From NCBI RefSeq assembly GCF_018785315.1, contig NZ_WQPN01000109.1, positions 1 through 64,000 on the forward strand: 64,000 nt of DNA, given 5' to 3'. The notes below the pieces were generated by a model. It saw nothing but the letters and a program-made list of their open reading frames with translations, had not been told where the DNA came from and did no database searches. Source of the DNA: Clostridium sp. MCC353. GTDB taxonomy: Bacteria; Bacillota; Clostridia; Lachnospirales; Lachnospiraceae. The translations under genes and the position numbers were made by a program. This document shows positions 52,597 through 59,987 of this stretch, in pieces; the stretch's first letter is position 1, and each line of letters begins with the position of its first letter.

Positions 52597-53871
52597 TTAC
52601 TTCCATATATAACTGCAGTCACACATGGTTTCTTCATAGCGCATGACAAAATTGCCATTAATATAGGCCTCATAGACTTCTTTTTTACCATCATAGGCCT
52701 CTATCTCAAACAGGCTCGGCTTTCCATCCACAAATACATGGTGTATGTTATCCGAATCCTCCCATCTTTGGTTGTAGTTGTTATAAATCTTTCTCCGGGT
52801 GACTGTCTCACCCTGAGCGCCGCCATTGGCAAAGTGCAGCACAGTGTTCTCCTGCCCGCTATGGTACGGCTGGGCCTCATCATCATAGGTTAAAGAACTG
52901 CTGTTATCATGAACGACTTCTCCTTCCGGCCTTCCGGCCTGCCAAATCCCCCTATAAATGTTGGACTCACGCCGTTTTCCTTTTCGTTTAATTCCATTGC
53001 TTCGGGATGTCATATTTGTAATTTTTCCATTCCAGGCCGTGCAGTCACCGTCCCAGTATCCGCTGCTCCAGGTACCCACCATGGCCCCATACTGGCCAAA
53101 AACTTTTTGGATTCCCACGCCCAGACCATTCAAATTCTTCTGACCGTCGCATTCACCGTAATAGAGCTTACCATATTGGAACAATTTTTCTGAATTATCT
53201 ATATCGAACAAAATAGTTTCCGCTTTTTCCCTGTCCCCATTCTTTAATGCGGTATAAGATTCAAACAGGGCTTTTACAGGATCGTATTGATCCGTATCCT
53301 TTGTCAGTTCCAATACGGCATCCATCTTCTGCTCATCTTTGCAGGCGGAACATGCCCATAACAAATTCTGTAAATAAGAATTGTCCTGCTCGTAGATGTA
53401 CAGGGAGACATTATATTTATTCTCATTATCATCTGTTTTCCATAAATTATCTATCAGCCGTTCTTTCACCAGAGCATCTTCCGGCCTTAATTCCATCAGC
53501 TTTTCATAACAAATCACTGCCTGGTCATAGTCCTCCAGCTTTTGGCTGACCTCTCCTAAATAAAACAGGGCATTTTCCGTTTCCGGCTCCATTTCCAGGG
53601 CTTTAAAAAGCGTCTCTTTGGCCGTTTTAAGCTCTCCGGCTCCGATCAGCGCCCGGGCCATTCCTATATAAGGGGTGATATCTTCCGGTTGTTCATCCAA
53701 ATTCTTTTCAAAAAGGCTCACCGCGGTATCCCACTCCCCCTTATCCAAAGCCTGGAAACCGGCGTAATATTGGTTATCTTCTATCTTTATGGTTTCATTT
53801 TTCCCGGAAGAACAAGCTGTCGTTAAAACCAAAAAAGACAAAACTGCTAAACTTTTCTTTATCTTTTTCAT
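52597..53871 (-). CDS. TPR lipoprotein with MORN-like C-terminal part
   Basis: 424 residues: lipobox TTAC (Cys20), then several tetratricopeptide repeats (about 35-210; for example YYAGFQALDKGEWDTAVSLF, in part), and from about 235 a region of GxYxG..W..G-type repeats (YGAMVGTWSSGYWDGDCTAWNG, in part) recalling MORN repeats. Lies three bases after the similar lipoprotein gene at 53875. It probably forms an outer-face scaffold; no enzymatic motif. Confidence 0.85.
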   Translation of the reverse strand: MKKIKKSLAVLSFLVLTTACSSGKNETIKIEDNQYYAGFQALDKGEWDTAVSLFEKNLDEQPEDITPYIGMARALIGAGELKTAKETLFKALEMEPETENALFYLGEVSQKLEDYDQAVICYEKLMELRPEDALVKERLIDNLWKTDDNENKYNVSLYIYEQDNSYLQNLLWACSACKDEQKMDAVLELTKDTDQYDPVKALFESYTALKNGDREKAETILFDIDNSEKLFQYGKLYYGECDGQKNLNGLGVGIQKVFGQYGAMVGTWSSGYWDGDCTAWNGKITNMTSRSNGIKRKGKRRESNIYRGIWQAGRPEGEVVHDNSSSLTYDDEAQPYHSGQENTVLHFANGGAQGETVTRRKIYNNYNQRWEDSDNIHHVFVDGKPSLFEIEAYDGKKEVYEAYINGNFVMRYEETMCDCSYIWK

Positions 53872-53874
53872 CGC

Positions 53875-55023
53875 CTATTCCTCCTCCGTATAGCAATCCC
53901 AGCAATAGGTATGCTTTTCTACGTGATGGCAGATTCCGGGATTATCCATGGTCTCCGTGCGGAATGAATAGCCGGTGCTTTTCGTCTGGTCGGCAGTGCA
54001 GTGTACAGCGCTCCACTCTCCGCCTTCATAAAGGTTCATTTCAGATATGACATGTCCCTGGTCGAGAGATCCTTCCACATTTACAGCCTTTTGGTAAATA
54101 TGCACCTCTCCCTCCGGCCTGTCATCCTTCCATTGCCCCCGAATGCGGTAATCCGAAGTACGGTAAGCCCTGCCCTCTCCATTTCTTAAATCCTCTTTCC
54201 AGTATCCTGCGTAGAGACGGCTGGTGGGTTTTACTTTTTCTCCATAAAAGCAGATGCCGTAACCTTCCCGCTTTCCATCCTCATTGTAACCGCCTATGTA
54301 AAATTCTTCATCAGTTCCAATCACAGGAAGGTCTTTCCCTTCATCATAGTAAGTTTCAAGAAGCCGGATCACGCCGTCCTCTCCCCCATCCATATAGACC
54401 TGCCACATATCCAGAACCAGAACCGTACTGTCACACACTTCTTTTTCCTTTAAAAGCTCAGAAAGCTGCTTCATGGAGTCAGTATCCCCGGCGTCCACGA
54501 AATTCTGTACCAGGTTCTCAAACATTAAATCCTTTGCTCCGCCCAGCATCTGAATATCATCAATTCCCTGGTCAATTCCCTCAAAATCCTTCAGCCTTCC
54601 CTTGACGGAAAATACTACGGAAATAAACTGCTCATCCCCGGTCTGGGTATAAGCCATCTGCGCCATCGCAGAGGCTTTCTCTCCGTCTTCCATCAAAAGC
54701 AGAGAATCTGCCAGCATTATACGGTCTTCTTCCGTATATTCCGGCGATGTTAAAACAGACAAAAGCACCGCTGCTGCCTGTTCCCTTTTGCCCGACTGCT
54801 CATAAGCAGAAGCCAGCATACGGTTGGCCTCCATATTCCTGGGCTCAATTTCGATCACACGGCTGAAGGTGATAATCGCGTCTTCATAATTCATTTCCGT
54901 CAAGAATTTCTGGCCCCGCTCCATCTCTTTGGCAATATCTACGGCCTTTTGCGAACATGCTGAAATCATCGCAAATAAGAATACGGCTGTAAATAAGGCA
55001 AGCTTTCTCTTCTGTATCTTCAT
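53875..55023 (-). CDS. TPR lipoprotein with MORN-like C-terminal part
   Basis: 382 residues from ATG 55023; lipobox ISAC (Cys23). TPR region at about 35-230, then MORN-like repeats (YAGYWKEDLRNGEGRAY, IRGQWKDDRPEGEVHIY). Paralogue of the protein at 52597 in architecture. Upstream in-frame codons to 55092 run through a palindromic repeat inserted directly before the ribosome site (GGGAGAACGGAG), so they are excluded. Confidence 0.85.
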   Translation of the reverse strand: MKIQKRKLALFTAVFLFAMISACSQKAVDIAKEMERGQKFLTEMNYEDAIITFSRVIEIEPRNMEANRMLASAYEQSGKREQAAAVLLSVLTSPEYTEEDRIMLADSLLLMEDGEKASAMAQMAYTQTGDEQFISVVFSVKGRLKDFEGIDQGIDDIQMLGGAKDLMFENLVQNFVDAGDTDSMKQLSELLKEKEVCDSTVLVLDMWQVYMDGGEDGVIRLLETYYDEGKDLPVIGTDEEFYIGGYNEDGKREGYGICFYGEKVKPTSRLYAGYWKEDLRNGEGRAYRTSDYRIRGQWKDDRPEGEVHIYQKAVNVEGSLDQGHVISEMNLYEGGEWSAVHCTADQTKSTGYSFRTETMDNPGICHHVEKHTYCWDCYTEEE

Positions 55024-55041
55024 ACTCCGTTCTCCCATTTT

Positions 55042-55071
55042 GTAACCGTTCAGACTGGTCTGAACGGTTAC
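55042..55071. repeat. Perfect 30-bp GTAAC palindrome with 8-bp target duplication
   Basis: GTAACCGTTCAGAC-TG-GTCTGAACGGTTAC, arms without mismatch. It is bordered on both sides by the octamer CCCATTTT (55034-55041 and 55072-55079), which is what insertion by a transposase leaves behind. It lies in the leader of the lipoprotein gene, 19 bp before its ATG. Confidence 0.85.
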
Positions 55072-55123
55072 CCCATTTTGCCTTTCAAACATTTTCAGTA
55101 AAATGTCCCGGCCCTTTTATTCA

Positions 55124-56254
55124 TTATACCACTTCATCCAGAAAAACGCCCTTCAAAGTCCGTATTTTCTTCATCCATTCCGGCCCCGCCTCTTCTGAAT
55201 AGCCAAACAGCCAGGAAGTCAGGCGGCTTATGGACATGGAGAGCAGTTCGCCGGCCTGTCCTGCCTTTATGGATGCGGAATCCGTGTTCACGGTTTCGCG
55301 ATTCTTCGAATCCGTGTTCACGGTTTCGCGGTTCTTTGAATCCGTGTTCACGGTTTCACGGTTCTTTGAATCCGTGTTTATTCTTTCCACCCAGGACGTT
55401 TCATGATTCAAATGCCACAGATAAACGCCATGGTTCTGCGGCAAAAACCGGTCTTCCACCGCCAATGTTACGGTCATTTCTTTCTCCCGGCAGTCATCCT
55501 TCAAGCAAATGGCTTCCATAAAACGCTCCAAACAGATAATCCGGGCCATGATGGCGGGTGTGGGGGCCTTTTCCTCTTCCGTATATCCGTTTTCGCAATA
55601 AAGCAGCCGCTGATCCTGCTTTTCAATTCCCCACCGGCTCTCAACCCCGATCAGACGGCCATCATCAAACAGCAGATTCAGACGGCCGTTTTCACTTGCA
55701 AGTTCCTTCAAGAGCAGTTCCACATATGCTTCATCCCGCCTGCAGTATACATCAAAACGGCTGGACAGCCATTTTTCCATAAATGCGGCTGTCTCCTCCA
55801 GGGTCTTCCCCGCCTCCTTCCAGGACACGGCATTGACAAAACAGCCCTCCTTCAACTTCCAATGGGGCTGGTCAAAAATATAGGTAAAATCAAACGGCAG
55901 ATAAATTTTCTCATCTGCCGGCATCAGGAAACAAAATGGCATTTTTTCCTCGTACATATCCCCCATCATCCATGTCAGTATCTCTCTCATATAACCGCGG
56001 TGGCGTCTCTCCTTATCGGTAGCTACGCCCACGATATAGTCGCTCCGCCACACATGGCTGCCCGCCTGAACCAGATAAGGGTTCAAATGGGCCATAGACA
56101 CGATGATTCCGTCCTCCTCCTTTGCCAGTATCCTGTTTCCCTTTACCTTGTGGGAAAAATAATACTGATCAAAGCTTTCGGAGTCCTCCGGAAATGCCTG
56201 TTTCCACAATAATTCTGATTTATTTTTCTCATTCTCATTCAGATAACCGATCAT
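55124..56254 (-). CDS. GNAT acetyltransferase (Eis-like)
   Basis: 376 residues from ATG 56254, with AAAGGATGAG just upstream inside the end of the previous gene. The first 150 residues form a GNAT fold with the acetyl-CoA loop (DYIVGVATDKERRHRGYMREIL, in part). The remainder is like the second GNAT and C-terminal regions of Eis-type proteins. Near residue 300 it carries a tandem repeat of NTDSKNRETV (three copies and a part) that relatives should lack. Substrate unknown; Eis proteins acetylate amines of drugs or peptides. Confidence 0.85.
   Translation of the reverse strand: MIGYLNENEKNKSELLWKQAFPEDSESFDQYYFSHKVKGNRILAKEEDGIIVSMAHLNPYLVQAGSHVWRSDYIVGVATDKERRHRGYMREILTWMMGDMYEEKMPFCFLMPADEKIYLPFDFTYIFDQPHWKLKEGCFVNAVSWKEAGKTLEETAAFMEKWLSSRFDVYCRRDEAYVELLLKELASENGRLNLLFDDGRLIGVESRWGIEKQDQRLLYCENGYTEEEKAPTPAIMARIICLERFMEAICLKDDCREKEMTVTLAVEDRFLPQNHGVYLWHLNHETSWVERINTDSKNRETVNTDSKNRETVNTDSKNRETVNTDSASIKAGQAGELLSMSISRLTSWLFGYSEEAGPEWMKKIRTLKGVFLDEVV
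55279..55380. repeat. 30-bp minisatellite inside the GNAT gene
   Basis: Three copies of a 30-bp unit (55279-55308, 55309-55338, 55339-55368) and a 12-bp fourth part. The unit encodes NTDSKNRETV on the minus strand. Being a multiple of three it keeps the frame, so copy number could vary between strains. Confidence 0.9.
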
Positions 56255-56258
56255 AGGC

Positions 56259-57176
56259 TCATCCTTTAAAATCTTTCTGCAAGACAAGATATTTTCTTGC
56301 AAAATCAATGGGGTTGTAGGACATTTTGGCCTTTCTCAGCCCTTCCAGCCCCAAATCATCCTCTCTGTTGACCAATTTGGCTTCCGGAAACTCATGGATT
56401 AAAAACTGCTGGTTGATAAACTGGTATAAACCGTGGATTTCAGGGTTCGCCTTTTCAATATGGATCACTGCCATCATTTCTTTTTCATTGTAACTTCCGA
56501 TGGTAAATGCCTCAAGGTTTCCGTCAATGTAAACGCCACCCATGCGCACGCATAAAGCCGAGCAGTTTTTAAGGATTTCATGGATTCCTTCCACTTCATA
56601 ATCCAGATGTTCTTCCACTTCCTCACCCTTTTTATCTCTCCATTTGGTCAGGAAATTCCATACATCGTAGCGGTCGGAACAGCAAAGGGCCCGGTATTCG
56701 AACCGTCCTTCATATTCCCGCAAAAATCCATTTAAATGGTTCTTCTTTTTATGAAGCTTTTTGCCTGCCAAAGTCCGCAGCGCCTGGGCGTCATAGAGAT
56801 AATCTTTTAAATCCTCCTGCTCCGTCACCTGAAACCGTTCCGGGTCCAGATTCAGGTATTCCACCGCCTCTGCATCGGCCAAATAGATTTTGAATGGTTT
56901 TTTCAGAACTTGGTTAAAATAATCCACCATCATATTAAAATAGAAGGGGAGATCCTCTTCCCGGCACATCGGCATCGCGCTGTGCTCCTCTCCGTCCATG
57001 CTCATCAGCCACAACAGGGCCCTGCCTTCTACAATTGCATATCTTACATTATAGTATTCCCTCCACAAAAAGCTGTCCAGGAATACGCTGTCACACGTTC
57101 TGTTGCTTCTTAAATTAAAATAAGGCGTCAGCTTGTCTATATCGTGAGCATCCACTTTTTTAAAAACTAAGTTCAT
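56259..57176 (-). CDS. DUF2156-family protein (GNAT-like, lysyl-transfer type fold)
   Basis: 305 residues. Resembles the DUF2156 domain, also the C-terminal part of phosphatidylglycerol lysyltransferases: NLRSNRTCDSVFLDSFLW at the start, a central KLHKKKNHLNGFLREY helix, and the closing NREDDLGLEGLRKAKMSYNP. No membrane segments. Cotranscribed with the GNAT gene (4-bp gap). Function unproven; the aminoacyl-transfer fold is known, the acceptor is not. Confidence 0.85.
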   Translation of the reverse strand: MNLVFKKVDAHDIDKLTPYFNLRSNRTCDSVFLDSFLWREYYNVRYAIVEGRALLWLMSMDGEEHSAMPMCREEDLPFYFNMMVDYFNQVLKKPFKIYLADAEAVEYLNLDPERFQVTEQEDLKDYLYDAQALRTLAGKKLHKKKNHLNGFLREYEGRFEYRALCCSDRYDVWNFLTKWRDKKGEEVEEHLDYEVEGIHEILKNCSALCVRMGGVYIDGNLEAFTIGSYNEKEMMAVIHIEKANPEIHGLYQFINQQFLIHEFPEAKLVNREDDLGLEGLRKAKMSYNPIDFARKYLVLQKDFKG

Positions 57177-57283
57177 ATTTCTTCCTTTCTTCTTATGCTG
57201 CTTTTCCTGCCCAAGCGCCCGGAAACATTTTTCCTAAAACCCCTGTCCGCATCCATCGTTCCGGTAAACCGGTTCACGCTCTA

Positions 57284-57443
57284 GAGTGTGTTTGAAAATT
57301 GCTTTCTGGCAGCTGTGCGTCACAGTTTGTGGGAGATTTGTTCCGAATGAGGGAGGCGTAGCGGGCTACGTTGACCGAATTCGGGGCAAATATACCGCAA
57401 AGTGGGGCGCGCAGATGACGGAAATGAATTTTCAAACACACTC
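57284..57443. mobile_element. MITE-like hairpin element flanked by TA
   Basis: 160 bp with terminal inverted repeats GAGTGTGTTTGAAAATT (perfect) and TA on each side (57282-57283, 57444-57445). The interior also pairs imperfectly; the centre is GAGGCGTAGCGGGCTACGTTGA (in two parts: GAGGCGTAGC and GGGCTACGTTGA). No transposase. An open frame of 63 codons across it has no ribosome site and is not a gene. The rest of the gap 57177-57460 is empty. Confidence 0.8.
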
Positions 57444-57460
57444 TAGTTCTAAGTATGCCC

Positions 57461-58678
57461 CTAATAATTTAAGATAACTCTCCACACTTCTTTATTCTTG
57501 TTCCAAATCTCCTGAAACTGTGCCGGATCAACCGGCGAAGTATCTCTTCCCACCTCTATGGTCAGGCTGGGAATCCCTTTTTTGGAAATCGCCCAATCCT
57601 TATATCCGGCGGGGTCCAGATTCTGGTAATTGGCGTCCAGAGGATATCCGGTGACCGCAGAAACAGCCTGGGCCATGCCTTCGGTTCGGTCCCTCAGTTG
57701 GCCGGTTTGTCCAAAGTACCAGTAAATAACGCCGCCCTGGGTATGGTAACTTACCGTTTTAACAAAATTATAGGAATTGGTGAGCTGGATGAGAGCCGCC
57801 GATTCCGGTATACATCCCACCGCTTCGCCTTTATAACGGTCGGAAGACACCTGGGATGGGCCGCCGTAATCTTCCCAAAGAGCGTCAAAATTTCTGTTCA
57901 CATCCACCCCCTGGGCGTTGGCCTTCCATCTTCTCAGATAGGAGTTCATATCGGAAGCGCCGTCCAATTGGCTGATTACCTGTACCATATCCTTTGTTTC
58001 CTGTTTATTTAATTTGTCCAGGCCAAACTGGCTGATGGCAACTCCGTCAGGGTTGATCATAGGGATCACATGGATCACTGTATTTTCCAAATACTGCCTG
58101 CTCTCAGCCGGATTCTGCAGAAATGCCGCCGCCTGTTTCATTACGAGCTGGGTCGTGATATATTCTCTTGCGTGAATGGATGCATTGATCATAACATGGT
58201 TAGGAGCATTGATATCCCCAATTACCATATCATAAATTTCTCTTCCGTCAAAGGTTTTTCCCAAAGAATTTACTGTAATTAATTGGGGAAATGCCTGCTC
58301 CCACAGCTTCATATCATGCTCCATATCCTCATAGGAATATAATACAGGATCTTTATCCACTATAATATCTCCCAAATCAACTGTTGATGCTGTTTCCGTG
58401 TTCGCGAAGCCTTTTCCTGCCGCCGCATCACTTTGCTCCACATCCGCCCTTGTTTCCGTACTGATTTCCGTCTCTTTTTTCTCCAGCCCCGCCGTAGTCT
58501 CATCCAGAGCTTCTTTCGTGTCTTTTTTATTATCCATTTTCTTGCTTTCCGCCGCCAGGGCCGTAACCCGGACATCGGCACGGGAGCTCACAAAAGCCAC
58601 CGTGCCGATGCATACACCGGCTGTAACCGCCACCGCAAGGATGCCAGCCGCTATCATCTTTTTTTGTCCTTTATCCAT
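57461..58678 (-). CDS. M14-family zinc carboxypeptidase, membrane-anchored or secreted
   Basis: 405 residues: N-terminal signal/anchor helix at about 8-31, a charged linker to about 100, then the M14 catalytic domain. Zinc ligands His169 and Glu172 (SIHAREY) and His312 (SYHTQGG), catalytic Glu375 (LTIEVGRD), and Asn-Arg in VNRNFDALW. All key residues present, so probably active on peptides outside the cell, perhaps peptidoglycan stems or the ligands of its neighbours. Start codon overlaps the stop of the upstream SH3b gene by one base (TAATG). Confidence 0.93.
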   Translation of the reverse strand: MDKGQKKMIAAGILAVAVTAGVCIGTVAFVSSRADVRVTALAAESKKMDNKKDTKEALDETTAGLEKKETEISTETRADVEQSDAAAGKGFANTETASTVDLGDIIVDKDPVLYSYEDMEHDMKLWEQAFPQLITVNSLGKTFDGREIYDMVIGDINAPNHVMINASIHAREYITTQLVMKQAAAFLQNPAESRQYLENTVIHVIPMINPDGVAISQFGLDKLNKQETKDMVQVISQLDGASDMNSYLRRWKANAQGVDVNRNFDALWEDYGGPSQVSSDRYKGEAVGCIPESAALIQLTNSYNFVKTVSYHTQGGVIYWYFGQTGQLRDRTEGMAQAVSAVTGYPLDANYQNLDPAGYKDWAISKKGIPSLTIEVGRDTSPVDPAQFQEIWNKNKEVWRVILNY

Positions 58679-59868
58679 TAATATTCCTCCAAATAGGATG
58701 CCAGGGCATATCCGGTATTTCCATTATAGATCACCTTATAAAAGCCGTTAGAGGATGTTTCCACATAGCTGACCGCAGATCCCAGAGGAATCTGGCAGAT
58801 CTCACTGGCTGATGTTGAGGGACTGGTTCTAAGCGTAATGCTTTCATTGCAGTTTACCACATAGAACGTACGGTAAACGCCCGTATTGCTTCCCGAATTT
58901 CCTGTTGTACTGGGTTTATCCTGGCTCAAATAAGATGCCAGACCATATCCTGTCTTCCCATTATAGATAATTTTATAAAAACCGTTGTCCGCTGTTTCCA
59001 CATAGCTGACCGCAGAACCCAGAGGAATCTGGCAGATCTCGCCGGCTGATGTTGAGGGGCTGGTTCTAAGCGTAATGCTTTCATTGCAGTTCACTACATA
59101 ATATGTAACGTAGGAAACATTAGCCGCCATCGTTGCAGGCATCGTTGAAGCCGCGGTGGTTTCCGGATAGGTCCAATCCGCCGCAGAACCGGAGGACGCC
59201 TGGGACTGGGCAAAAACAGGAGTTGATTCCGTTTCCGCCGCTGATGTCTGAGAAGCGGAGGACGCCACAGCAGAAGTCTCCACAGCGGAGGATTCCGCGG
59301 CAGAAGATTCCACAGCAGAGGTTTCATCGGCAGAGGTTTCATCGGACGTTTTAGTCTCATCTTCATCAGATGACTTCTCATCCTCTTTTTCTTCTTTTCC
59401 TGAATCTTTTTCAGAAGTTTTGCTGTCCTCCTCTTTCGCCACCCCGATTCCCGCAGGGTCTGACGCCGGTTTCCTCATATTAACAGCCACAAATGCCCCC
59501 GTACCAATCACCATCAGGGCGATCAGCACACAGCACACAATGATAAACGGTTTTGCGCTTTTCTTCTTTTCCGGCTGCGGAGCCGGCTGTCTCTGCGGGG
59601 CTGCCTGTCCTTGCGGCGCCGCCTGCCTCTGCGGGGCTGCCTGCCCTTGCGGCGCTGCCTGTCTCTGCGGCGCTGACTGCCCTTGCGGCGCTGCCTGTCT
59701 CTGCGGCGCTGACTGCCCTTGCGGCGCTGCCTGTCTCTGTGGGGCTGCCGCTTTCCGCCCGGAATCCGGCCCTGCCGGATCCGCCTGTCCGGCAATTACA
59801 TTGCCGCATTTCGTACAGAATTTAGCGTCATCCCTCAATTGAGCTCCGCATTTACTGCATATCTTCAT
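58678..59868 (-). CDS. Zinc-ribbon, membrane-anchored protein with two SH3b domains
   Basis: 396 residues: zinc ribbon with Cys4, Cys7, Cys18, Cys21; a Gln/Ala/Pro repeat region (about 40-98); a transmembrane helix at about 106-128; an acidic Ser/Glu-rich outer linker; and two nearly identical bacterial SH3 domains (about 258-315 and 335-393). The ribbon would be inside and the SH3b part outside, where such domains bind peptidoglycan or peptides. Coupled to the M14 gene downstream. It is repetitive at DNA level, both in the 45-bp APQGQ units and in the SH3b copies. Confidence 0.88.
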   Translation of the reverse strand: MKICSKCGAQLRDDAKFCTKCGNVIAGQADPAGPDSGRKAAAPQRQAAPQGQSAPQRQAAPQGQSAPQRQAAPQGQAAPQRQAAPQGQAAPQRQPAPQPEKKKSAKPFIIVCCVLIALMVIGTGAFVAVNMRKPASDPAGIGVAKEEDSKTSEKDSGKEEKEDEKSSDEDETKTSDETSADETSAVESSAAESSAVETSAVASSASQTSAAETESTPVFAQSQASSGSAADWTYPETTAASTMPATMAANVSYVTYYVVNCNESITLRTSPSTSAGEICQIPLGSAVSYVETADNGFYKIIYNGKTGYGLASYLSQDKPSTTGNSGSNTGVYRTFYVVNCNESITLRTSPSTSASEICQIPLGSAVSYVETSSNGFYKVIYNGNTGYALASYLEEY

Positions 59869-59987
59869 CTCAAGTTCTCCTTTTTCAGTTCATTTCTGAC
59901 TATTTCAAACACAGGAAGGAATCACGCCCACAGGATTCTCCGCCTGGGGTTAACCCTGCGGCATTTCCTCCTCTCCCGCCCAATGCT

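Noticed and set aside
57286-57477. 63-codon open frame on the plus strand
   Set aside because: It lies almost wholly inside the MITE-like hairpin, without ribosome site or protein similarity.
59420-59842. Cys/Gly/Ala-repeat open frame opposite the SH3b protein gene
   Set aside because: It is the antisense shadow of the Gln/Ala/Pro repeat region; the repeat gives a long frame on both strands.
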